DNA of 64,000 nt from Syngnathus acus (taxonomy: Eukaryota > Chordata > Actinopteri > Syngnathiformes > Syngnathidae), in assembly GCF_901709675.1 (NCBI RefSeq), contig NC_051101.1:13415416-13479415 (forward strand), given 5' to 3'. Below the pieces are notes generated by a model. It did not search any database and was not told the DNA's origin. It was given only the letters and a program-made list of their open reading frames with translations. Shown here piece by piece: positions 42,425-51,445 of the stretch. The number at the start of each line of letters is the position of its first letter. Within the stretch, counting starts at the first letter, position 1. The translations under genes were made by a program, and so were the position numbers.

Positions 42425-43015
42425 TCTAGTGTAAGTTAGCATGCTAAATGCTAACATTTCCTTAGCCTAGCTTAGCTGATGGTTCAGCCTTGAATCTGTT
42501 TGCGAGGTTAGCATGCTTTTAATGCCAAGCGTGACACGTAGCTGATGATGGAAAATGGTTCAACGTTGTCTTGTTTACTATTTTAGCACATTAAGAACTA
42601 ATTCGTCATCTTAGTGTTGCATAAGACTGATGATGATGATCAAGATGATGGTGGTTAAGCATTGCCACCCTTCCTATTAGCATACTCAATGCTAACACTT
42701 TTTAGCCTTACATGGCTGATGATGGTGGTTCAGCATTGCATTTCTGGCATGCGAGGTTAGCATGCTAAATGCTAACACTTATTCTGCTTAGCACAGCCCA
42801 GGTGACAGTAATCCTGGAGGTGGCTCAGTAAGAAATTTGTTGGCATGTTAGCATTCTGAATACTAACATTACTTTAGCTTAGCATGGCGGCTGCGGAAAG
42901 TGCTTCAGCATCTGATCATTTCACTTTAGCGCAGTGCGTGGATTATAAAGATGATGAGGATGGTCCAACATCATGTCCGTTTGTGAGGTTAGCATGCTAA
43001 ACGCTATTGCAGGAC
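42425..43015. repeat. Degenerate minisatellite with units of about 95-110 bp
   Basis: Five or six diverged units share the order GAGGTTAGCATGCTAAATGCTAACA, then CTTAGCTTAGCATGGCTGATGATG, then GGTTCAGCATTG. Anchors at about 42436, 42505, 42680, 42753, 42846 and 42987 show the period. It lies downstream of cmtm7. Confidence 0.7.
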
Positions 43016-43249
43016 TGTAAACAGTGGAAAAAAATCAACGGAAAATACACAGGCAGGTCATTATGGCACACAGCAATGCTCTCAGTGTCTCTAATGAGAA
43101 AGCAACAATTAAGCGACATTTTTATCAAACAGCGGGAATGATGGGAAATGTAGTCATGGAGTTGACTATGTATTGTTCGCACCTGTTGTTGTTGTTTTGG
43201 TGTGCCACTGATGTGAAGGTGACTCTCAGAAGCACCGGCAACATTCAGA

Positions 43250-43395
43250 CTTTTTTTTTTTTTTTTTTTTAAACGAGACTGCTCCTGGATTAGAATCTCG
43301 GCTCCCAACTCTCATCCAATCACGTTGACTTGTTGGCTGGTTGAGCTCCAGAGGCAGCCAATCAGGATTCTGGCCATTACATGGTCGCGCCTGCA
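43250..43395 (-). mobile_element. Possible tRNA-derived SINE remnant with poly-A
   Basis: On the minus strand the B-box-like GAGATTCTAATCCAGGAGC at about 43301-43283 precedes a 19-base poly-A (43270-43252). An A box cannot be placed with certainty. Confidence 0.35.
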
Positions 43396-43556
43396 TGCAT
43401 AAAATCAAATTCATGTGACTCCCAGGTTGTTATATACACAGCATGACATTATAGTTAGTAACACCTTTTCGACAAAATTGTGTAAAGTCTCATCCACTTT
43501 CAAAAATAATCAAGTGACAAACTAATATTAATTATAGGATAATAAAAATAACATGA

Positions 43557-44499
43557 TTAAATACCATTGTGGTGTGGCCCACAAGAGACACTGTAAGACG
43601 TCCACAAGCTGACCGCCATCAGGAAGGTAGTGATAAAACCAAACACCTGAAAACACAACACACAAACAGAACACATGCAACAATAACACAGCTGTGACAA
43701 TAAACACGAAGGCAACAAACAGAACACGCAAACACGGCAAGACGAATGTTGTACTTACAGATGCCGCCACGAGAGCAGACACTCCTCCACTCTTCACGGC
43801 CGCCACAATGGAGCCGATGCAGATCAGGATCGTACCTAGAGAGTAGTGGAAGAATTCCTAAAAGAAGAATACAAGGATGAAGTTGATGATGTGCTGCGTG
43901 AAGATGATGTGGGCGGGGCTTACAGTAAGCGGCCAATTGATGCAACCCATCTTGGCCTGTAAGCGGCACAAGTGCATGAGGAAGAAGATCAGGAGCACCA
44001 CCAGGAACCACACGGCCACCACCTCAAAGTACTGGAACGCAGCCCAGCTAGGCCAGCCTCGTGCACAGTGAACGCACAGGAAGGTGACAAGCAGCGCCAC
44101 CTGCAGGAGACATGAAAACATACATACACCTCAATTTATTATAAGCCTGTCATAAGTCAATTTGATCACTAGACAACAGCACGCCACTCTCAATGAGGAA
44201 CTCAAGTGTGTGTGAGTGTGTATGTGAAACCACACCCACAGGATGTCCCCATCTGCCCGCACTGCCCCCCCCTCCCTATCCGCCCCTGTTGACTTGATGC
44301 TAGGTTTATTAACACATCAGCTAAAGGCGTCATTTTTTCGGGTGTTGCCGTGTGATTGTTGTCATGAAATTGTTGTGCGGTGTCTGACCATCTGAGCCAT
44401 TTTGAGCAGTCCCGGGATGGTTCGGGTGTATCCCAGGTTGCAGCCGCCGTCGGACGCGGAAGTCCTGCCGGTGCTGGTCGGGCTGACCGTGTGAGACAT
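43557..44499 (-). CDS. cmtm7: CKLF-like MARVEL transmembrane domain protein 7
   Basis: Four-helix MARVEL membrane protein; mammalian CMTM7 takes part in B-cell receptor surface display and endosomal trafficking. Coding exons: 44499-44389, 44100-43924, 43857-43759, 43646-43557; phases join and give 158 residues (human 175). The protein opens MSHTVSPTSTGRTSAS and has YTRTIPGLLKMAQM before the first helix VALLVTFLCVHCA. Next come FQYFEVVAVWFLVVLLIFFLM, the WPLTEFFHYSLGTILICI helix and VFGFITTFLMAVSLWTSY, ending SCGPHHNGI. The LLKMAQM, YFEVV and WPL-E-HY-GT motifs single out CMTM7. The exon 1 donor is GTCAGA, a weak form. It has the same orientation as cmtm6 but is about 24 kb away, with cpne4 and repeats in between. 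Confidence 0.93.
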
Positions 44500-44857
44500 C
44501 TTAGCTTGCCTGCTAAAAGTAAACGTACTAAAAACTTGAGACTAAAAGAGAAAAAGGAAGTCCTGTTGGTCTTATTAGAAAGGCTTCAGTGCGGGAAGGC
44601 GCCAAAACATACGCCCAGCTCGTCACACTTTGCACAAGTGCACACTTCCGCTGACGTTTCACAATAAAAGCATCACACGCGCATTTCTGTAGTACCTTTC
44701 ACAATAAAAGACAGGTTGGTGACGGAATAAACTGATAGAATAATGACGTAACAATATTTATTCAAATCACTTTTTAATCATATAATTCATGTAGTAATCG
44801 GTTTCATGACATAGTTACACAATGGTGCAGTAGTTCGTCAAATTCATGTAACTCACT

Positions 44858-44872
44858 TTTATTGTTTTTATT
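44858..44872 (-). other. Polyadenylation signals for the ITIM receptor
   Basis: Two AATAAA hexamers on the minus strand (44863-44858 and 44872-44867), about 600 bases past the stop. The A-rich, loosely repetitive stretch 44,930-45,260 (units like AAGACTACAAAAA on the plus strand) would be in the 3' UTR. Confidence 0.45.
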
Positions 44873-45470
44873 GACAAGTGTAGTATGAACTTTGCACTCC
44901 AAGAAAGCTCGGTAACAGGTTCAACCCTGAACACAATCAACAAAAACAACAATACGACAAATGTCATTAGAAAAACACACAGAAAGACTAAAAAGGCAAC
45001 AAAAATGGCTCAAGGCTATACAAAAACCTAAACAAATACAAAAATCTAAATAAATGCTTAGAAAAAGGCTACCAAAGACTATAATGAGTAGAAAGTACAA
45101 AAAAAACGATACAAAACATCACAAAAAAAAGTACTACAAGGCCGCAAAAAGAAATAAGCAAAATGCTAATAGACTCCAAAGAGTACAAAAATAACTAAAT
45201 AATGACTTCAAAAAGCCTAAAAAAGCTACATAGAAAGATGAAAATCAGGCAGAAACTTTTTTACAGTAATGTGTGTGTGTTTGTGTGGTGGGAAGTGAAA
45301 GTGTGAGCACTGAGCAGGTGAAGACGCAGTCATGCAAAGGTCACAAGATTCTTACTCTGTTAACCACACCACTTCCCGTCAGTGCTCCCACGTTGGAATG
45401 ACCAAAGCAACTGGCTCAAAATAATATTTTCTATTTTGACTACCCCTTTGCCGCTTGGGCAGAACAGAGG

Positions 45471-47233
45471 CTAGCTGATGAACTTGGAAGATGACGAAGA
45501 CGATGAAGATGATTTATGAAAGGTCACAGTCGAATAAAACAGATCTGAAAAGACAAAGGTTCAACATCTGGTATTTCGACTGAAAACTCTAATCACCGAA
45601 TGACTGGTGACAGAAACAAGTGATCTCTCACCTTGTTCTTGATGTGTGAGAGCACGTGTGGTGGACGGCACGCCTTCACCTGCAAGTCCATGCACATGAA
45701 TTAGAAATCAAAGGTAGATATACAATTTATAAAAAAGGTTGAACGACGGCTCTCATCTCAGAAAACTCACTGGCTTCAGGAAGAGCAACAGTCGGAAGTG
45801 CATCAGCATCACCAGCTGGACCATGGGAGGAATGCGGGACGCGGTCCTCTACTTCACACACAGACACATTCAAATCCCCGTTTCAGGTCATTTTTAATGC
45901 TCATATATGAGATATTGAGTAAAACGTTTTGCACTCACGGTTTTGTCGAATCTGAGCGTGGCGATTTCGAGCTGAGTGAGAAAATGATTATTATCATCAA
46001 ATCGTTTCACACGGCGCAATCTCGCAGATGATTTCACCACCTCACCTCTGAGCCTCAGTCGGTGGACGATGACGCCCCCTGTGGCCAACAGCAGAAGCGC
46101 CGCGGCGACTGTACCGCATACCAGGACCACATCCCTCTTTGTGTTGGCCGGCCGGTACGTCTGCTCGGCCCTCCCCAGCTCGCTCTCCACCCGGCAGGTG
46201 AGCTCGTCCTGCTGTTCGTACGGGACGGAGCTGTTCAGGAACAAACCCGTCGATAAGGTCTGAACCTCTAATGTTGTCGTTAACGGGCTCCCGGAGGCCG
46301 ACAGCCAGGTGATGTTGGGTATCGGCTTGCCCTCCGCCAAACACTCCAGCCTCTGGGGGGCGCTGCCGGTGATCAGTGACACGTTCAGGATTGCGGGCCT
46401 CACTAACAAGAGAAGAAGGAAAAAACAACGAGGAAAGTTATGAGGTTGCGTTGGGAACACTGAATTTTTCATGATAATTGCTAACTTGCTCACAAAATAG
46501 CTCTCAAGCCTTCACACAAATGACCACACCTCCATACGACCAAACAGGAAGTCCACTCATAGAGTTGAGTCTTTTACCTTGTACATTCAGCATTAGCGCT
46601 TTGCTCACTGTTTTTTTTCCATCCAGCGTCACTTGGCAGAAGTACTTGCCCTCAGACACCTTGTCATGTTTGATGCGAAGCGACGCCATTCCCTGGCGGA
46701 GGTCACCGGCCAACGCGTAATCCTCCGTGCTAAAGCAGTTGACCGGCAAGGCCGATGAGTCGTTCTTTACTTGACATTGGAAAAATGGCGGTGCGATTTT
46801 TATTCTGCCGATCCAGCTCAGCTCGATGTTCCCGGCATAGCGGTGATGAGTGAAGGAGCATCCCAGGACGGCTTCTTGTCCTCGCAACACGTTGACATCA
46901 GAGACATGCACGGTCAACGCGGACGATGGCACGGTTCCTACACCCAGACCAGACATGGCAAAAGTACACCAAATCTGTACTGGCGGTCCATACCATTAAC
47001 TTTCCACGTCAACATGCTAACATAGCTAACTGCCTCCACGTGCTAATGGATCGAATTGAGCCTACACGTCAACATTCAAACATTGCTAACTGCTTCTTCG
47101 TCATCATGCTAATGCCAGCAACCAGTTTCGCAATATAAACAGGAAGTAGAACCGTGAAAACGATGGTCAAACCAATTAGAATGACGCACAACTCACCTGT
47201 GATCACCAGTAACAGAAGCACACACGTACGCAT
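45471..47233 (-). CDS. SIGLEC15-like Ig receptor with cytoplasmic ITIM (inhibitory type)
   Basis: Single-pass immunoglobulin receptor. Coding exons: 47233-47197 (signal peptide MRTCVLLLLVITG), 46937-46578 (V domain), 46402-46046 (C2 domain plus membrane helix), 45848-45771, 45679-45632, 45544-45471; total 954 nt, 317 residues, phases consistent. The V domain has LGCSFTHHRYAG and YFCQV, plus a second Cys pair (FFQC and PVNC) as in SIGLEC15. The C2 domain runs from RLECLAEGKPIPNITW to LTCRVES. The helix is VVLVCGTVAAALLLLATGGV, without a charged residue. The tail of about 70 residues ends with DLFYSTVTF; LFYSTV fits the ITIM pattern (L/I/V/S)xYxx(L/V/I). A polyserine run and KFIS close the protein. 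Several N-glycosylation sites are present (NVS, NIT, NSS). The family call is by analogy with SIGLEC15; no exact orthologue is claimed. Confidence 0.8.
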
Positions 47234-47365
47234 GTTTGAATGCACTTATACACACGCACACACTAGCACATGCGTATGGAATTGCATCAAGACACACCAA
47301 TTCTGGGCCATCACAGCAGTTGAGGAAGGAAACGAGTCACAGGACGCTGACTGATTACAAGACAA

Positions 47366-47420
<55 letters not shown>

Positions 47421-47683
47421 CTCAAATAGTCAATATTAATACATTTTTACGATTTTTGTTGTGTGTGTGAATTTTTGGGGCATTTTAAAGTCATGTTTTT
47501 GTTTTGGTTAGCTTTTGGTTCCATTTTCTTCATGTTCGACGAATCTATTATTGGCCTATATGGCACATTGTAACTTCCTCTGACATTCTTTGTATCTATG
47601 TTCCTTTTTTCACATGGACAAGAAAAACTTCCTCAACATAAAAGAAGAGTCACACTGGAAAAACACACCCACACTTGTCCATC
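47234..47683. promoter_or_regulatory. Shared divergent promoter region of the SIGLEC15-like pair
   Basis: The 450 bases between the two start codons are the only space for both promoters. They contain a (CA)n tract of about 27 units (47366-47419) in the middle, and TTCACATGG and GACTCTTC-like stretches without a recognised core element. That the region drives both genes is inferred from position. Confidence 0.4.
47366..47419. repeat. (CA)n microsatellite between the paired receptors
   Basis: About 27 CA units between the two divergent start codons. Confidence 0.97.
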
Positions 47684-48655
47684 ATGGATGTGTTGCTCTG
47701 CGTGTCGTTGTTGTTTGCTGCTGATGGAGGTGAGCTGAGGCACTTCACTTAAGTGTGTTGGCATAATTTCTCTTGTTAACATGACTGTGTTCTTCCCTAC
47801 AGTGTGGAGTTCTGAAGAAGGTGTGTGGGCGGTCCACGTGCAAGCAGAGGTGCGGGCCCTGGCGGGCCACCCGGTGGTGCTGCCGTGCACCTTCAGCCAC
47901 CCGCCGCATTCCCATCATGCCTCAGTGCAGGTGCGTTGGCGTCTGGGTGGAGCTCAGAGTGTCAACATCCTCTACCGCTGCACCGGTAAAGTCCCCGTCT
48001 GCGAGCCCGGGCCCCACCAGGACCCGCGGTACCGTTTGGAGGGTGACCCCCGCCAGCACGATCTGTCCCTGCGTATCAGTGGCACTGCCCTAGGGGACAG
48101 TGGACGCTATTATTGTGGTTTGGAGGTGGAGGGAAGGGATCACAAGAGCGTGGAGGACAACCTGGGGACCCGGCTGAGGGTAGAGGGTAAGTCCTGAACG
48201 AGAGGGTCCACTTAATGAAGAAGGTGTCCCTCACGTTTGTGTTTTCCGCTATAGCGGCACCCATCATCCATTCCCTGAAAGCGGAAGCCGATCAGAACTC
48301 GAGCTACACGGCCGAATGCAGAGTGACAGGCTCACCGCCGCCCGACATCCAGTGGCTAGGACCCGAGCGCCCGCTGGAAGGTTCTACGGCGGGCCCACTG
48401 ACTTTGACTGGTGACCTCATCGTTAGCCGGCTGCAGGGCGTGGAACCCGGATGGCAGGTGACATGCTCTGCCTCCAACCCCCACGGGAAAGACAAAGCCA
48501 CCCTCTACTTGCTTCCCCATCCAGCACCTCCACCCAAAGATGGAGTGCCCCCTTATATTCTGCTGCTGCTGATTCTTTCTCTGGGGTCAAAGGTCATCAT
48601 GCTGCTGGGGATTGGAGTGTGGCTGGTGCCTGGAGTAGGCCTCTGGTGGAAGTGA
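47684..48655 (+). CDS. SIGLEC15-like Ig receptor with membrane lysine (activating type)
   Basis: Coding exons: 47684-47729 (signal peptide MDVLLCVSLLFAADG), 47803-48186 (V domain), 48255-48655 (C2 domain, helix, stop); 831 nt, 276 residues. It aligns by eye along the whole extracellular part of human SIGLEC15: WAVHVQAEVRALAGHPVVLP, CTFSHPPH, the extra Cys pair (LYRC and PVC), YRLEGDPRQHDLSLR, YYCGLEVEG, then AAPIIHSL and the C2 domain with WLGP and CSASNPHGK. The helix LLLLILSLGSKVIMLLGIGV has a lysine at the place of the human SIGLEC15 lysine that pairs with DAP12. After the helix only a few residues remain (GVGLWWK), so signalling must go through an adaptor. The residue after the second core Cys is Gly, not the sialic-acid-binding Arg. 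AATAAA lies 53 bases past the stop. Confidence 0.87.
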
Positions 48656-48707
48656 CCACCACACCCGTGAGCCCCACTTTGACCATTTAGATTTTAGAAT
48701 GATGTTC

Positions 48708-48713
48708 AATAAA
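48708..48713 (+). other. Polyadenylation signal of the activating receptor gene
   Basis: AATAAA 53 bases after the stop codon; supports the very short tail as the true end of the protein. Confidence 0.75.
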
Positions 48714-48806
48714 GTTTTGATGCTGTGCTTGCTGCCACCTCCTGCTCACTTGATTCATTACTACTTTATTTTCAAGAAGACACATCTACGAAACAATGTC
48801 AAGATC

Positions 48807-49143
48807 TGTCACAGTTCGTTTCCTTGTTTTAATGTTGTCATAGTTTGGGTTGGCGTGGCCCCTCCCCTCCTGTGCCCTGATCAGTGTGATCACCCTCACC
48901 CGCCTTTCGTTAGCTGTCTTGTATTTAAGTCCTGTCTGCCCCTCACTCCCCTGTCGGATCGTTTGCGTCTCATGTCTTCTTGTTTCTCGGTTCTCTACTT
49001 GCTTGTCTGTTCTCGTCTTGTTTCGTCTTTCTGTCCACTTATTCCCGTCCCTAGTCGAGCATCTATAGTCTGTCTTTTGAGTTGGTTCAATAAACCCCGG
49101 TCCAAGCTGCATTTGGTCGCCCAGCTCCATTCACCTCATGACA
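48807..49143 (+). mobile_element. Dispersed non-coding repeat (candidate)
   Basis: About 340 bases beginning TGTCACAG and ending CATGACA, which are short inverted ends. The inside is pyrimidine-rich, with TGTATTTAAGTCCTGTCTGCC and CAATAAACCCCGGTCCAAGC, a phrase that resembles a common fish interspersed repeat. It contains an ORF only by chance. The class is uncertain. Confidence 0.45.
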
Positions 49144-49625
49144 AACAACTTATTATCGCTAGCAGAGCTTGTTCAAATTCACTGCAAAATGGTATCAAAC
49201 TTTATCATTCATTCAAAAGGACTACAAATGACAAACAAAGGTTTCATCTGTTTGTTTTCCTTGCTGCTTTCATGTCAGCATACTTAAATATTCATGCTAA
49301 TGTGGCTAACTTGTCAAGCCTTAAGATGCTAATGAAGACGCATTAATGTAGCAAACTGGTTTCATGTCATACACACACACACACAAAGACCACAAAAAAG
49401 AAAAACACTCCTAAAACAATCGAAAAACATGACAAGAATTAGACTACCAAAAGACTATGAAGACTACAAAAAGATTACAAACACTATGACACTATATTAT
49501 CAATAGCATGAGCTTACAGCAGTAGAGCTAACTCAAGTGTTAGCTAACCACACTCAACGTTAGCCATGCTCAATCTACTGCATGGTAAAGAGTTGTGGTT
49601 CTCGGTAGCAGATGGGATGGACATC
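49144..49625. other. Intergenic, A-rich
   Basis: No gene. At 49,380-49,500 there are loose AGACTACAAAA units like those at 44,930-45,260. Confidence 0.5.
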
Positions 49626-51445
49626 TTAACAACAGTCCTCATGGCTCCAACCAAAGTCCTGACTTGGCTCTAGATTAATGGTTCCACAATGACCCCCATG
49701 AGTGTCCTCGGGCTTGCCCCCCTGCCAGTTGCTGACTGTAAACGGCACCCTGTCGATCCAGTACCAGGCGCCAGTCAATGTGCTGCGACGCAAGCCGATC
49801 CAAGCCCGCCTCGGGACGCTATCCCGGGTATACCCCTGCCGGACTCTGACCTGCACTTGTTCCATGAGTTGGAGAGAGGACAAGCTGACCAAATGGAGAT
49901 TCCGGTCTCTGCAGAACTTGATGGACTCCTGCCAGCCCAGAGCCTCAGAACCGATTTCCCAAACGTCAGGCGACAAGACGCAGCCTCTGTAATCTAGTGC
50001 CGAGAAGCGTATGAGAGTTTAAATTGTTTATGAGAGTGTTTATGTTAGAGCTAATGCTGTTCACACCTGAGGTTTGACTGATGGCAGGCGCCGGGTTCCC
50101 AAAAAGGACGCCCCCCTTTTGTCCTATATAGTAGACAGCCATCTTGTCCGAGGTGTGCCAAATGGCGCTGTCCAGGCTGAGCGTTAACACCGTGGAGACA
50201 TAGTCTGTCCCCGTAAGCGTTAGCCAGGTGGGGTCTTCCAGTGGGCTGCTCCCTACACGGCCTAGCCAGGTCCTTGTGGACCAGAATGACGGCAAAGTTA
50301 TACACGTCCGGTATGGCATTGACCACGTAGCATGAGGCCAACTCCGACTGAGGGATGAGTGGCAGGAGCAGGCCAGGCCGGTGGAGGACGGCGGCGATAC
50401 CGGAGAGCTCCAACAGAGGCCAGCCTGGATACGAGGAGTCCACCGAGGAAGCGTCCTCCTGAGGCGACGGTATACATAATAGTCAGGAGAGGGTGCTGTA
50501 GATCTACATATGTACTTCAACTTGGGTAAAGCGTATGTAGGTTCAGGGGATACCTGGGACAGAAGGAGAGCAGTTTGGTCCTCTGAGGCTTGGGACAGCA
50601 GAGGTGGGACCAAGAAGGCCATCTTGCAATGTGGTTTGGGGTTTAGTGTGACGTAGAGCATGGAGCAGCCGCAGTTTAGTGTGGCGGCACACGGGTGCCC
50701 GAAGAGAACCGCCACCGGGTGCTTAGCCCTCACCACTCTCCAGACCTCGTTGCCGTCCAGCCAGAACTGAGCGGCGTGGTGAGGCTCCAGCTCCACTTCC
50801 TTGGTAATGTTGTCTCCTTCCAGGCTGACTGTGTTGACTTTCTCTGCGTTAACCACAATGAGCCTAAAGGGGGCGAACTCGGTCATGTAGGCGCAAACCA
50901 CATCAGGGGGTTGGGTGGTGTTCTGGTTTTCGGGAACCCGCGGGACGAGGTACTCAGTGCCAAGCGCATCCACGGGAAGAACTCGAGCACTCTGCACGCT
51001 GCCCGCCTTGACGCTGACAACCTGGACAGTGACCTGGCGGGTGCTGCTCACCCGAAGAACCTTGTCAGAAACATTCTCTCGCCCGAGCTCAGTGGTTCCA
51101 TCGGAGAAGAAGCGCCGCGTCTGTGCCTTGGCCAGAATCTCCGTGTGGGTTTGTTGACCGATCGCCACTGTGACTTTTGTGTTATCGTGCAAAGCCGTCA
51201 CATGTTGTGAGGTTCCTCAGGGTAAAAGTAGGCAATGTTTTCTGGAAAGACCACCAAGAGGTTGGAACCAGAGGTGCATCCTGGAAACAGAGCCCGAGGC
51301 ATATGCAAACTATTGCTTGAGAATCAAATCAACACACTATTTCACAATGATTGCCCTAAATGATGTGTTTGAACTCACTTGTTTCTGTCGCCCTCTTCAG
51401 CAGAAAAAGTAGGACTGCAAAATACAGGTGGCCCTTAGCCGGCAT
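49626..51445 (-). pseudogene. IgGFc-binding-domain / C-type lectin gene, apparently inactivated
   Basis: Exons: 51445-51379 (signal peptide, FAVLLFLL), 51280-50554, 50458-50066, 49993-49626. The two middle exons encode an IgGFc-binding N-terminal-type domain (NLLVVFPENIAYFYP, KVTVAIGQQTH, WRVVRAKHPVAVLFGHP, CSMLYVTLNP, VVNAIPDVYNFAVILVHKD, LEDPTWLTLTGTDYVS). The last exon encodes a C-type lectin domain (GCVLSPDVWEIG, AWIGLRR, WYWID, NWQGGKPED, GHCG, WSHEDCC). Three lesions are seen. A one-base shift occurs at about 51200, where the frame stops after EEPHNM and resumes at VTALHD. Another one-base shift falls between about 50250 and 50285, after VHKDLA. A TAA at 49628-49626 is followed in frame by DVHPICY, which carries the expected last lectin cysteine. 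Splice sites remain good, so the loss would be recent. Assembly error is the alternative. The lectin calcium site is atypical (KPE). Confidence 0.75.

Noticed and set aside
48699-49346. 215-codon plus-strand frame after the activating receptor
   Set aside because: It runs through the 3' UTR and a dispersed repeat; no domain, Leu/Ser-rich from pyrimidine-rich DNA.
49626-49993. Treating the C-type lectin frame as a complete separate gene
   Set aside because: Its first codons continue the phase of the upstream IgGFc-domain exon through a good acceptor, so it is the last exon of one gene.
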